Notes: a model not told the origin generated them from the letters alone. A DNA stretch of 64,000 nucleotides from an uncultured Pseudomonadota bacterium (GCA_913061235.1 CAJXTB010000012.1:124001-188000), one strand, 5' to 3'. Numbered from the stretch's first letter, positions 32,277 through 41,777 are shown. Program-made: numbers and translations.

Positions 32277-35200
32277 GGGTGCACACGAAGTGCGGCTTGG
32301 TCAGTGTCATTGAGTCGGTCAGCGAGCTGGTTGAGCGTCTTGGCCGCGCTTCGCCACAGTTCCTTGGCGGCCTCTTCTTCTCCGTGGGACTCCGACCAGA
32401 TGGCCTTAGCGATGGTCTCCTCGAGCTGGAGCACGGGGACCGGCTGCTGGTCCAGGAATCCGCGGACTGGATTGAAGATTCCAGACGGATTGTAGTTGCG
32501 AGCCAAGCTGCGTGCACACCACACACAGGCTTCGGCTTGTGCGGTGATATCGCCGGTACCAATCAACCCCAAGATGGCGCCGCGGAACATCTCACGGGCT
32601 TCGGTGTGGTCTCCCAAGCGCCACAGGGTCTCGGCCAGTCGGGCGCGTGCCTGTTCGGCGGGCACAATGAGGGATGCCGTCGTCGCACGTCGCTGGGCTT
32701 GTTGTAGCAATCCAGCCGCTTCGGACAGATGGCCGGATGCCAGGGCGATTTCGCCTTGAACCAACATGGCTTGTAGGCGTAGGTGGAGATGGTCACCGCG
32801 CTGGGTGGCAGCCTCAAGCTCGTCTACACACTCTTGGGCCCGACCCAAGCGGAACAGCACCATCTCGCACTGTGCGGCGTTGAGGAGAAGCTGAACATGC
32901 AGGGAGGATGCCTGGCTCTTTCGCGCTTCTGGAATGCGCTTGTACAGGATGGCCAGCGCTTCGCTGATTCGGCCTTGTAGTCGTAGAACGCGGGTCCACA
33001 GGGACAGGGCTCGCCAGTGACCGGGCTGGTCGCCGATTCGCTGGAAGGTCTCCATCGCCTGCTTGGCGTCGCGTTCGGCGTTGACCATATCGCCCCAGGA
33101 GTACAGCAAGGTGCCTCGTCCCAGCAGTGCGTAGCCAATGGCCAGCGGGTCGTTCGCTTCGTTGGCAATCTGGCGTGAGCACTCGAACCACTCGCCGGCG
33201 GAGCGGGGCTTGCCCGACCAAATACAGCCATAGCCGAGCTGATAGGCGATAGACGCGCTGACTCGTGGCGCGACGTTCTCAGGGCCACGTTCCCAGGCAG
33301 CCAAGAGGGTCTTGTGGAACTTGGGGTAGTGGCCGATGACCCAGTGCAGCGTGGCGCGCGCCAAGTCACTGCGGGCTGCGCGATTGGGGTGAAATCCGAG
33401 CTCTTCGACGCGGTCTAGAGAGCGTACAATGGACGGATCGGTTGGGCGAACCATCAGCATGGCGTTCGCGTGGAGCAAGTGTAGCTCGGCTTCGTCATCC
33501 GCTGAGATACCGGCCTTTGCCAACAATGGGAGCACCTGAGCGGTGACGTCTGCAGCGAGAATCGGCTCGCCCACCTCCATGTACCGGCGTGCACACGGAA
33601 TGGCGCGCTCGGCCGCTTCCGTCAGCCGGTTGTCTGCGATGAGCAGGCGAATTCGCTCTGGAGTAGGTGTGGCTCCTATGAGGCCATTAGCTAGGAAGTT
33701 TGCAAGGTATCGCTTGCGTAGCGGAGTGATGGCCTCTAGCAGGACGTGCTTGGCGAGCGGACGGCTCAAGATGGCTCGTGTGCTGCCGAGGGACTCCACA
33801 CGGCACACCCAGCCGCGGCGCTCCAAATGGTCGAGGCTCACGCCAAGCTCGAGCTCAGAACGTCCGAGTGCTCCGCCTAGAAGAACGAGCTTGAGTGGCT
33901 CGCCAGCGACGGCGAGGGTCTCCAGAATGCGCCGGTCGTCAACCGCGAGCTGATCGATGCTGTGCTGGACTTGCCGTAGAGCGGTTCGCGGAATGCTTGG
34001 CGGTTCACCTTCAACCCAGTCAATGCGGTTGCCCTCGTTGCCCTGCACCTGAAGGACGCCGCCGTCTAGAAGGGCCCGAACGACCGCTTCGATGTAGTCG
34101 GGCTGCCCGCCGCTGGCATCGTGAATGAGCTGGGACAGACGTAGGGAAGGGGGGCGTCGGTGCAGCATACCGGCAACAGCCAGCGATACGTCACGCACCG
34201 CCAGAGGCTCCAGCATCACGATGGTGGGGTCCACAATGTGCGAGCGGATTTCCGACTTGGGGTCGGCAAGCTCGATGTCGGAGCTGACCAAGAAGCGAAC
34301 GTCCGTGGACGACTTCTTTGCGGACGCCGCCATGGATGAGACGACCTTGAGCACCACTGGGTCTGCACGATGAATGTCTTGCACAACGATTAGGACCGCG
34401 TGCGATGCTGCAGCTGCCCTGCATTGGGCGATGGTGTAGCAGCCGCGAATCAGCTGCTGACGAAAGTCCGGGTCCGACAGGCGTCCGCCGTCAGTTGCCT
34501 TACGCAGTCGTGCTGTTGCCGCCATGGCCTCGGGGTAGGACTTGGGGTCGAGCGACTCGCCAATCTTCGACATCATGGCTGCGAACGACTGGATGCCACG
34601 ACGCCGAGCCATGGTGCATGTGTAGACCTGAAGCGGCCAGCGAGCGGCGTCTTGGGCGACGGCTTGGACGAACTTTAGGCGGCCACTGCCGTCAGCGCCG
34701 ACCACAGCCACGATGCCACCGGGGTCCTTGGTCTCCAGGGCGAGCTCGACGTTGCGTGTCTCGGTGTAGCGCTGGAGTGGACGCGAGGTTCGTACTGTGA
34801 ACTCGCGGTGTCCAATGTCTGTTGCCCCACCCCGGAGGCGACGCAGGGCCTTGGCCACGGCATTTGCGGTCTGGTAGCGGTCGTCCGGCTTCTTCTCCAG
34901 AAGCCTGAGCACGACGTCCTCGACCTTCTCAGGGATGGCTGGAACCAAGTCTCTGGGGTTGGGGGGCTTGGAATGCACATGCTTGCGGGCGAGCATGTGG
35001 GGGTCGTCGTCGTCAAAGGGGCGACGGCCGGTCAGCAAGCGGTACAGCAGCACGCCAAAGCTGTACAGGTCCGACCGCGCATCGACCTCGCCTCCGCTGA
35101 TTTGCTCGGGTGCTGCGTAGGCGAATGTGCCCAGGAACTCGCCATCGGCGGTTAGGCGTTCCATTGGGTCAAGCAGGTGAACGGCACCGAAATCGACCAG

Positions 35201-35656
35201 CTTCACCCGGCCGTCAGGGAGAATAACTACGTTGCTGCTCTTGATGTCCCGATGGACCAGGCCGCGCTCGTGTACGTAAGCCAGAGCATCGGCGAGCATG
35301 GTGCCGTAGCGCAGGACCTCTCGGGTTCGGTCTGGTGTGCCAGGACGACCCATGTCTTTCGCTGCCTTCTGCAACGGAACACCGTCGAGCAGCTCCATGG
35401 AAATCCATGGCTTGTCGTTGTGAAAACCGTACTCGAACACACGCACAATACTGATGTGGTTGAGGCGCGTCATAGCCTCGTATTCCCGGTTGAAGCGGGG
35501 AAGTACGGGTCCGGGGTAGGTCAGAAGTTTGAGAGCAAGGCGTTCGCCGCTTGCCGGTTCAACAACCTCGAAGACCTCGGACATTCCGCCACAGGCAATC
35601 GATCGAACAACGCGGTAGCGTCCGATATGCTCTGGCATGGACGACGGTACTGACAC
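32240..35656 (-). CDS. Large Ser/Thr kinase with AAA-type ATPase and TPR regions
   Basis: An 1138-residue multidomain protein. Kinase domain at about 12-275: Gly loop ACGGMSEVF, Lys43 (LALKLL), Asp137 in HRDIKSSN, DFG 155-157, APEQISGGE. A STAND-like ATPase follows from about 310, with a Walker-A remnant GADGSGRL (Arg in place of the invariant Lys) and VLIVVQDIHRADP as Walker B. The C-terminal half (about 640-1130) is TPR-like helical repeats. Similar kinase-ATPase-TPR proteins are common in Myxococcota. The loss of the Walker-A Lys suggests weak or no ATP hydrolysis by the middle domain. Start: GTG 35656, or ATG 35638 directly before the kinase fold. Leads into the YdbS/YdbT genes. Confidence 0.88.
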   Translation of the reverse strand: MSVPSSMPEHIGRYRVVRSIACGGMSEVFEVVEPASGERLALKLLTYPGPVLPRFNREYEAMTRLNHISIVRVFEYGFHNDKPWISMELLDGVPLQKAAKDMGRPGTPDRTREVLRYGTMLADALAYVHERGLVHRDIKSSNVVILPDGRVKLVDFGAVHLLDPMERLTADGEFLGTFAYAAPEQISGGEVDARSDLYSFGVLLYRLLTGRRPFDDDDPHMLARKHVHSKPPNPRDLVPAIPEKVEDVVLRLLEKKPDDRYQTANAVAKALRRLRGGATDIGHREFTVRTSRPLQRYTETRNVELALETKDPGGIVAVVGADGSGRLKFVQAVAQDAARWPLQVYTCTMARRRGIQSFAAMMSKIGESLDPKSYPEAMAATARLRKATDGGRLSDPDFRQQLIRGCYTIAQCRAAAASHAVLIVVQDIHRADPVVLKVVSSMAASAKKSSTDVRFLVSSDIELADPKSEIRSHIVDPTIVMLEPLAVRDVSLAVAGMLHRRPPSLRLSQLIHDASGGQPDYIEAVVRALLDGGVLQVQGNEGNRIDWVEGEPPSIPRTALRQVQHSIDQLAVDDRRILETLAVAGEPLKLVLLGGALGRSELELGVSLDHLERRGWVCRVESLGSTRAILSRPLAKHVLLEAITPLRKRYLANFLANGLIGATPTPERIRLLIADNRLTEAAERAIPCARRYMEVGEPILAADVTAQVLPLLAKAGISADDEAELHLLHANAMLMVRPTDPSIVRSLDRVEELGFHPNRAARSDLARATLHWVIGHYPKFHKTLLAAWERGPENVAPRVSASIAYQLGYGCIWSGKPRSAGEWFECSRQIANEANDPLAIGYALLGRGTLLYSWGDMVNAERDAKQAMETFQRIGDQPGHWRALSLWTRVLRLQGRISEALAILYKRIPEARKSQASSLHVQLLLNAAQCEMVLFRLGRAQECVDELEAATQRGDHLHLRLQAMLVQGEIALASGHLSEAAGLLQQAQRRATTASLIVPAEQARARLAETLWRLGDHTEAREMFRGAILGLIGTGDITAQAEACVWCARSLARNYNPSGIFNPVRGFLDQQPVPVLQLEETIAKAIWSESHGEEEAAKELWRSAAKTLNQLADRLNDTDQAALRVHPWARQIRMGVEL

Positions 35657-35707
35657 GTGGGTAGTGTAGCAGCCTTGCTAGACGTGCTCCACTCGGTCAG
35701 TAAAGGA

Positions 35708-36538
35708 CTACGTCGATGCACCGCTCGTTGGGCTGAGTGCTGCGCTCAACACGCCTAGATCGGGGTCTCCGGTCGTGTTGTGATCAATCCCCAACGCGGC
35801 ACGCAGGTCGCTGTCCATGAGGTGCGTGGGCCGGACGTTCGACAGAGACGCGAACAGGTTTCCGGGAACATTGGCGTTCTTGGAAGCCAGATCAGCGATG
35901 AGCTGCTTGACCTGCTTACGCTGTAGGTTCTGCTGGGAGCCGCACAGGTCGCACGGCAAGATTGGAAACGCTGCTAGTTCGGCGTACTTTGCGATGTCTG
36001 CCTCTGGGCAGTAGGCGAGGGGGCGAATAATGACGTTCCGTCCGTCATCGCTGCGCAGACGCGGTGGCATGGACTTGATCTGGCCTGAGTACAAGACGTT
36101 GAGCAGCAGGGTCTCAATCATGTCGTCGCGGTGGTGACCCAAGGCAATCTTGGTCGCTCCAAGCTCAACAGCGGTCTTGTACAGCGCACCGCGTCGCATG
36201 CGGGAGCACAACGAGCAGTAGGTGCGTCCCTCGGGCACTTTTTCAAGCACAACACTGTAGGTGTCCTGCATCACCATGTGGTGCTCGAATCCGTTGTCGT
36301 CACACCAATCGGAGATGACGGTCTGCTCGAATCCGGGCTGGCCTTGGTCGAGGTTGACGGCCACAAAGGACACGTCGAATGGAAGGCGCTTCTTGATGTG
36401 GCTTAGAAGCACCATCATAGCGTAGCTGTCTTTGCCGCCGGACAAACACACCATGACGCGGTCGCCGGGCTCCAGCATGTCGTGGTCTTTGCTCGCTCGG
36501 GCGACCAAGTTCATCAGACGACGTTGTAGGCGCTCCAT
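35708..36538 (-). CDS. ttcA: tRNA 2-thiocytidine biosynthesis protein TtcA
   Basis: A 276-residue PP-loop ATPase with SGGKDS (33-38), the first CxxC (Cys108, Cys111 in TYCSLCSRMRR), HHRDDMIETLLLN, and the second CxxC (Cys196, Cys199 in PCDLCGSQQ). These are the residues TtcA uses to bind its [4Fe-4S] cluster and adenylate C32 of tRNA before thiolation. Start at 36538 with GGAG five bases upstream. Length agrees with the family. Confidence 0.93.
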   Translation of the reverse strand: MERLQRRLMNLVARASKDHDMLEPGDRVMVCLSGGKDSYAMMVLLSHIKKRLPFDVSFVAVNLDQGQPGFEQTVISDWCDDNGFEHHMVMQDTYSVVLEKVPEGRTYCSLCSRMRRGALYKTAVELGATKIALGHHRDDMIETLLLNVLYSGQIKSMPPRLRSDDGRNVIIRPLAYCPEADIAKYAELAAFPILPCDLCGSQQNLQRKQVKQLIADLASKNANVPGNLFASLSNVRPTHLMDSDLRAALGIDHNTTGDPDLGVLSAALSPTSGAST

Positions 36539-36595
36539 GGGGACTCCGCGTGGGTGACGCCCTAGACGAGGCGGCGGCACTCATACTCAGTCCAG

Positions 36596-37381
36596 CTATC
36601 CCCCGCACGATACGGAGTTCTTGCAGCTATCCACCACCGCTTTGAGCGCGTGAAAGCCTTGCAGTAAACGGGGTCCTGGGCGTCCGAGCCAGGCCTCGGA
36701 AATGGGGATGACGCGTTGATTTTTGAGAGCGGGGACGTCTTGCCAATCCGGTCTCCGTGTCACGACGTCTACCCGGTACTTTTCGAAGGGTACGCCACAC
36801 CACGCAATAACGATGGCGTCTGGGGCTAAGGCGGCTCCTTCTCCGGGCTGTAGGGGCCGGCTCTCGACATCTTCGTGGCCGAGAACGCTGACACCACCCG
36901 CGGCGTGAATGAGGTCCGTCACCCAGCTCTTCTTGCCGGGCACGATGACGGGCTTGGGCCACCACTCCACCAAGATTTTTGGTCCTGTGGGAGTCGTAGG
37001 TGGCGTGGGAATGGCGTCAATCAGCTGCTGAGCGAGGCGTTCACCGCGCTCGGGAACGCCGAGCAGGTCGGCGATGTCCCGGATGTCACGCCACACATCT
37101 GCGAGGGACAGCGGCTGGGGTGCGACAACATTCAGGCGCTCGTCTCGCAGGTCTTGCACGACCTTCTCGTGTCCTGGAACCGTGAGCGAGGCGATGACCA
37201 AGTCTGGCTTCAGTGCGGCCACCTTCTTTGGATCGACTCCCAAATCGGGCCCCACGCGCGGCAGCCGTGCAACCACGTCTTCTGGGAAATCCGAGTGCTC
37301 GTCCACACCCACCAGCATGTCGGCGCAGCCGAGAGCACAGACGATTTCAGTGTTTGAGCAGGTGGTCGTGACAATGCGCAC
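36596..37381 (-). CDS. Cobalamin/BtuF-like substrate-binding protein, no signal peptide
   Basis: A 261-residue protein of the BtuF/FhuD-type helical-backbone binding family: RIVTTTCSNTEIVCALGCAD, LVGVDEHSDFPEDV, ARLPRVGPDLGVDPKKVAAL, PDLVIASL, IHAAGGVSVLGH, VIPISEAWLGRPGPRLLQG. The start is GTG 37381 with GGGGGA upstream; it lacks a signal peptide, as do many proteins annotated simply as cobalamin-binding. No permease or ATPase genes are adjacent, so a transport role is uncertain and a cytoplasmic corrinoid-handling role is possible. Confidence 0.82.
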   Translation of the reverse strand: MRIVTTTCSNTEIVCALGCADMLVGVDEHSDFPEDVVARLPRVGPDLGVDPKKVAALKPDLVIASLTVPGHEKVVQDLRDERLNVVAPQPLSLADVWRDIRDIADLLGVPERGERLAQQLIDAIPTPPTTPTGPKILVEWWPKPVIVPGKKSWVTDLIHAAGGVSVLGHEDVESRPLQPGEGAALAPDAIVIAWCGVPFEKYRVDVVTRRPDWQDVPALKNQRVIPISEAWLGRPGPRLLQGFHALKAVVDSCKNSVSCGG

Positions 37382-37465
37382 AGCAATCCCCCATTGGAGG
37401 GGATCGGTAACCCACGCCATGGTGACGCAGTTTCCGTTAAGAAGGTCGCACACTAGGAGTGTCCC

Positions 37466-37948
37466 ATGTCCGACGCAGCCCTGACCTTCCCGTTTTCCGA
37501 AGATGCCTTTCGCGGCTCATTTAGTGAAGTTGCGCGTCTGATCTGCGAGGAGTGGCCAAAGGTGGACCGCGAGGCTCTCGACGCGACCGAAGGCGACCCC
37601 CAGAAGGTCTTGGACACTGTTGTCGCCGCGACTGGACACAGCAAGGTGTTGGTCCGCAAGCATCTTGGCGAGATTGCCGAGGTTGCTGGTGTGGATGCGT
37701 CGGGCATTGAAGCCCGCTTGGTGCGGCTGCTGCACTTCCTCGAAGACAAGGCCGACCCGATTGGGCAAGAAGCACAGCGACTCGCCGGTCAGGTCCGTGA
37801 CCGTGGCGTCAGTGTGGGCAAGACGGTTGCGGGCTCGGTACATGAAGCCGAGGGAACGATGAAGGACAACCTCTGGGTCAGCCTCATTGCCGCAATGGGG
37901 CTCGGAGTCCTCGCTGGACTCATCGCTGGCATGACTCGTGGCCGCTGA
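37466..37948 (+). CDS. YqjD/DUF883-like membrane-tethered protein
   Basis: A 160-residue protein with a helical N-terminal region (VARLICEEWPKVDREALDAT), a central amphipathic helix (AQRLAGQVRDRGVSVGKTVA) and a C-terminal helix with Gly-rich end (LWVSLIAAMGLGVLAGLIAGMTRGR, quoted in part), as in the DUF883/ElaB group that associates with ribosomes or membranes. AGGAG precedes the ATG. The next gene starts inside its last codons, forming a pair like yqjD-yqjE. Confidence 0.75.
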   Translation: MSDAALTFPFSEDAFRGSFSEVARLICEEWPKVDREALDATEGDPQKVLDTVVAATGHSKVLVRKHLGEIAEVAGVDASGIEARLVRLLHFLEDKADPIGQEAQRLAGQVRDRGVSVGKTVAGSVHEAEGTMKDNLWVSLIAAMGLGVLAGLIAGMTRGR

Positions 37949-38354
37949 GGCGCCTGCTGAGGGAGCCGTCGAGCCGCCTGTTGACACGCCCGCAGACAAG
38001 CCCTCAAGCTTCGTACAGCGGGTGGCTAAGCTACTCACACGCGTGGCGGGTCAGTACGTCACGAATGCCAAGAAGGAGTTGGAGTCCGACATCACTCGGC
38101 TTGCGATTGGCGTGGGCTTCGTCTTCATCTCGGCTGTCTTTGGCGTGCACACGGTCATCGTCGCCCATGTGGCACTCGTTGTCGGTATCTCCGAGCTCGG
38201 TGCACCACTATGGGCAGTTGTGACCGGGCTATTCCTGGTCGACGTGATGGTGTTCTTCTTCTGCCTGCTGATGGCCCGCTTGCTCTTGTGGCGGCCGCTC
38301 TTACCGCGCACACGCAAGCAAGTTGGCGAGGCCTGGCGCTTTCTGGTCGGCTAG
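37938..38354 (+). CDS. YqjE/holin-X-like membrane protein
   Basis: A 138-residue protein with two membrane helices (about 57-80 and 88-112) and a preceding amphipathic stretch (FVQRVAKLLTRVAGQYVTN), like phage-holin-superfamily/YqjE proteins. GTG start at 37938 inside the end of the upstream gene. The C-terminus WRFLVG ends within a palindromic repeat that may be the terminator. Confidence 0.78.
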   Translation: MAAEAPAEGAVEPPVDTPADKPSSFVQRVAKLLTRVAGQYVTNAKKELESDITRLAIGVGFVFISAVFGVHTVIVAHVALVVGISELGAPLWAVVTGLFLVDVMVFFFCLLMARLLLWRPLLPRTRKQVGEAWRFLVG

Positions 38355-38382
38355 CCGCAAAGGCTAGCCGCTAAGGCTAGCC
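38349..38382. terminator. Three copies of GGCTAGCC, likely bidirectional terminator
   Basis: The self-complementary octamer GGCTAGCC occurs at 38349-38356, 38362-38369 and 38375-38382, with 13-base periodicity. Any two copies can form a hairpin. It lies between the convergent genes ending at 38354 and 38391, and the first copy contains the TAG of the plus-strand gene. No poly-T tract follows, so termination is inferred. Confidence 0.5.
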
Positions 38383-38390
38383 TGGGCGGT

Positions 38391-40715
38391 CTACCAGCTC
38401 ATGACCATGGAGTTGAAGGTCGACAGCTCCATGACTCCCATCGCAGCGGGCTCAAGTGTGAACCACACCTTGTTGTTGTCTTCAGGGTCGAGAATCACTG
38501 TGCCGTAGTGGATGCCGTTGCCGCGACCGATCATGCCGGTGTTGACGCTGCGAATGAAGCCGTAGTCAGACTGCATCAACGGTGAGTCCTCGAACTCTTC
38601 GGTGTCTGCGTAGATGGACTCGCGCTGGCCTGTGGTGATGTCGATGACCGAGCCTGTGAATGGCGCATGGTTGCCGACGGCCCACAGAAGGTCGCGGGTG
38701 TCGTCCCAGAACATGTTCTGGTAGCCGATGCCCGTGTACACGCCGTCGTCGGCATTGGAGACCATGCGGCGGTCGCCTGTCTCGAGGTCAATGGCAATCA
38801 GGTCGTTGGTGAGCACCTGAACTACGAAGATTTCGCCTTCATGCACGAGCATGCCGCGCAGGTCGGTGTCTGAGGGGTCGTAGCCGCCTCCGATATCGGC
38901 GGGTGTGACACCACCACTATTGCGGGCGCCCCACCGTGCGACGAACTCACAAGTGCTTCTATCGGAGCTGATGTGCACCACACCGGTGCCAGAGCGGCTG
39001 TCGTCGAAGGCGAGGTAGAAACCATCGTCTGTGACGGCGAAGGCGGAGTTGCTCATCCACACGGAGTCATTGATACCGCCGCCCTGCGTACCGTGACGCA
39101 AGCACTGGCCGTAGTCGTCGGTGATGTCTCCGGAACCGCCGCTACCGCCCCCGCTCGGGTACCACTGGGCCTGCCAGATGATGTCGCGCTCTCCGGTTGT
39201 TGGATCGATGCTGACAATGCGGTAGTTGCTTGTCTCACCCTCCCCGGTACCGCCACCGGCCACGTACAGGGTGCCGTCTGAGCCGCGTCGCAGGCTGCTG
39301 CCGCCGGTCAGGGGCTGCTCAGCGACGGTCTCGTTGGTGGTACGACTTGGCGGGCTCATGTCGCCACTGCCGGTGAGCTCGTAGCCGTTGTCGGGGTCTG
39401 GGTAGACCCCAGAGACGATGCGGCGGACGCCGGTGTCGAGGTTGTAGGACAGGACCGTTCCCGTCGTCGCGTAGTTGGGGCTCGTCCAAGACATCAGCGA
39501 GAACAACTCGCGGGTGTCAGGGTCGAAGGCTCCGCCCATCTGGTCGCCAGAGAAGGCGGTCTCGGTCTTGAAGCCGCGGAAAGACTGGCCAGAGCCGTAG
39601 TCGAGGGGCCATGGGGTGGTCGACCAGACGCTAGACGGCGTGCAGTTCGCGATTCCCTCGGTCACGCCCGTGACGTTGATGGGGTCGACAAAGCGGCTGG
39701 TGGGGAAGCCGTTGTTTATGCCGTCACCGCTGAATCGGCAGCGGCAGTCGGCATCCAGACCGGTGGGGAAGTCGACGAACTCGGTAAACACGCTGCAGCT
39801 GTAGTCGTAGTAGGGACTGTCGATGGCTTCCTCGGTGAGGCTGCGTGCGCACGATGCTTCAACGCCGGCGTCATCGTCTTCGTGGCAGCGTGTGCCGAAT
39901 CCGCAGGTCTCAACCGTACGTTCTTCGGTGACTTCGGTGGTTCCACAGTAGTTTTCCTGAATGACCCAGCTGTCGTGGTACAGCCCGGGAAGGGTGTAGG
40001 CGCAGGTGGTGCTGTCCAAGAGCGGGCACCCGCAGACGGCCAAGTCACCGCTGTCGTCGCAGCCGGTAGAACCTAGGCAGTCGCGTGCTTCGCCGGTGAT
40101 TTCTCCACACTCATTGGCGTAGAAGACGGCACCCAGGTTGTCAGGATCGCACACTTCAACCGCGTCGTCGGCGCCGCAGACATCCTCGCAGACCGCAGGG
40201 ATGGACATGCCCTCGTCGTCGGTATCCACGCAGGCAAAATCCGGGTCGCAAGACTCGGACGCGACCTCGTTGCCACATGCGTCAACGTCTACGATGACGG
40301 TGTCATCATTGGGGTCGCACGAAGGCACGGGTGTGCCGCAGTCGACGACGTCCGTGTCTGTGTCGGCATCGGTGTCCGCATCGGTACCGGCATCTGTGTC
40401 CGCTTCCGAGTCTGTGTCGGCATCTGTGTCCGCTTCCGAGTCGGTGTCCGCATCGGTGTCGGCATCTGTGTCCGCTTCCGAGTCGGTGTCCGCATCCGTG
40501 CCGGTCTCTGTGTCCGAATCGTCCTCTGTGTCCACTTCGGTATCGGCCTCCGTGCCTGAGTCATCTTCTGTGTCGGGGGCTGTGCCGGCTTCTGTGTCAA
40601 TGCTCGTGTCTGCTTCCGTACCTTCAGGCCCGTCCCCCGTGTCTTCTGGGTCAGGACAACCGGTCAGTGCCACCGTCAGGCACAACGCAGCAATAGAAGA
40701 ACGCGAAAACAACAT
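38391..40715 (-). CDS. Large lipoprotein with acidic Asp/Thr/Ser linker, unknown function
   Basis: A 774-residue lipoprotein. The signal ends LTVALTGC. Residues about 22-125 are a low-complexity linker of Glu/Asp/Thr/Ser (DTDADTDSEADTD-type repeats). Residues about 125-300 form a cysteine-rich region with spaced pairs (DCGTPVPSCDPNDDTVIV, CVDTDDEG, CGADDAVEVCDPDNLGAVFY). The C-terminal part (330-770) is a beta-propeller-like fold with repeated segments (GGAFDPDTRELFSLMSW, GSSLRRGSDGTLYVAGGGTG, DTRDLLWAVGNHAPF). It probably acts as an extended surface protein. No catalytic motif is seen. Confidence 0.8.
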   Translation of the reverse strand: MLFSRSSIAALCLTVALTGCPDPEDTGDGPEGTEADTSIDTEAGTAPDTEDDSGTEADTEVDTEDDSDTETGTDADTDSEADTDADTDADTDSEADTDADTDSEADTDAGTDADTDADTDTDVVDCGTPVPSCDPNDDTVIVDVDACGNEVASESCDPDFACVDTDDEGMSIPAVCEDVCGADDAVEVCDPDNLGAVFYANECGEITGEARDCLGSTGCDDSGDLAVCGCPLLDSTTCAYTLPGLYHDSWVIQENYCGTTEVTEERTVETCGFGTRCHEDDDAGVEASCARSLTEEAIDSPYYDYSCSVFTEFVDFPTGLDADCRCRFSGDGINNGFPTSRFVDPINVTGVTEGIANCTPSSVWSTTPWPLDYGSGQSFRGFKTETAFSGDQMGGAFDPDTRELFSLMSWTSPNYATTGTVLSYNLDTGVRRIVSGVYPDPDNGYELTGSGDMSPPSRTTNETVAEQPLTGGSSLRRGSDGTLYVAGGGTGEGETSNYRIVSIDPTTGERDIIWQAQWYPSGGGSGGSGDITDDYGQCLRHGTQGGGINDSVWMSNSAFAVTDDGFYLAFDDSRSGTGVVHISSDRSTCEFVARWGARNSGGVTPADIGGGYDPSDTDLRGMLVHEGEIFVVQVLTNDLIAIDLETGDRRMVSNADDGVYTGIGYQNMFWDDTRDLLWAVGNHAPFTGSVIDITTGQRESIYADTEEFEDSPLMQSDYGFIRSVNTGMIGRGNGIHYGTVILDPEDNNKVWFTLEPAAMGVMELSTFNSMVMSW

Positions 40716-40904
40716 GCAAGCTCCAGGAGAAGATTCTGAAGGGTATGACCGGCATCACCGACCCACACCCCACGTCGGTCCCACATCGTTCCCCACACCA
40801 AGGCACTTGAGCCCTCAATCAACCCACTGATTGCCCCTCCTTGGCACGCCAAAACGGCTCCGCACCCCAAAGACGAAACCCCTAAAGACGAAACCCCCAA
40901 TCCC

Positions 40905-41011
40905 AATAGGGAATGGAGGTGTGGTGCCAAACAAGGCGCAAAGACCGACGCGTAGCTCGCTACGCTAGGGATGCAGCAACGCAGGGTGGCGCCGCAGATC
41001 CATTCCCTATT
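40905..41011. repeat. Long imperfect palindrome (possible repeated hairpin element)
   Basis: AATAGGGAATGGA (40905-40917) is the exact reverse complement of TCCATTCCCTATT (40999-41011). Inside, GGTGCCA faces TGGCGCC with one G-U type mismatch, and CGCGTAGC-TC-GCTACGC forms a central hairpin. It lies in the 289-base gap 40716-41006 and its right arm contains the TAG stop of the hydroxylase gene. The remaining part of that gap (40716-40904) shows nothing else. It could be a terminator, a structured RNA or a mobile palindrome family. Confidence 0.6.
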
Positions 41012-41624
41012 CGTAGGTGCCGAAGACGTGGTCCCATACCATGGCCGAGACACCGAACTTGCGCTGCTCTTTGTTGTGGTGATGGTTCATGTGGTGAGCC
41101 TTCAGCTTCTTGTAGTAGCGGAGCTTCGGCCGGTTGTGGTGGATGTAGTAGTGCACCATGTCGTAGTACAGGTACCCAGCCATCTTTCCAGCGAACATTG
41201 CCCAGACCCAGGTGGGGTCGATGACTGGCGACAGCGCTAAAGCAATGCCGTAGTACGCCAAGAAGAAGGTGACTCCGAGGCCAATGCTGGCCGCTGGTGG
41301 CATGACCAAGCGGTACTTGTCCTTCGGAAGGTCGTGGTGCACACCGTGGATGTAGAAGTGCATCTTGGCACCCCAGGTGTCATTCGGAATCCAGTGGAAC
41401 AGCGTGCGGTGCAGCCAGTACTCAGTGAGTGTCCAGATGACGACGCCGAGCGCAAACTGCACAGGGATGAGAAGCGGGGACGCGCCAAAGTAGGCACCCA
41501 TTGCGACCATGCCCACGATGACCGGTATGTAGATCATCGGCACGACCCACCAGGCAATGCGCGAGAAGAAGTCCAAGAAATTCGACTCAAACATCCGAGG
41601 GGACTCGGGTGTGGCTCGCATCAT
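41007..41624 (-). CDS. Fatty acid hydroxylase / sterol desaturase superfamily protein
   Basis: A 205-residue membrane protein with the di-iron histidine boxes of the superfamily: EYWLHRTLFH, HFYIHGVHHDLPKD, MVHYYIHHNRP and LKAHHMNHHHNKEQRKFGVS, and four membrane segments. The box spacing matches fatty acid 2-hydroxylase (FA2H/Scs7). Tandem ATGs at 41624 and 41621; AGGAG lies upstream. It likely hydroxylates acyl chains of membrane or sphingolipid-type lipids. Confidence 0.9.
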   Translation of the reverse strand: MMRATPESPRMFESNFLDFFSRIAWWVVPMIYIPVIVGMVAMGAYFGASPLLIPVQFALGVVIWTLTEYWLHRTLFHWIPNDTWGAKMHFYIHGVHHDLPKDKYRLVMPPAASIGLGVTFFLAYYGIALALSPVIDPTWVWAMFAGKMAGYLYYDMVHYYIHHNRPKLRYYKKLKAHHMNHHHNKEQRKFGVSAMVWDHVFGTYE

Positions 41625-41777
41625 GGCTTTGCTCCTACAATCAAGCAGGCGTCAGTAGCCCGAATGCCGTAGGCTGGCCAGTCTGCGCCGTGATCGCTAA
41701 GGCTGCAAGGAAAGGCCCGCCAGCGTGCTTATGGGGTTTGCAAGAAGGCTGAGCGCAATGGTGGAGCGGCTAGAGGG

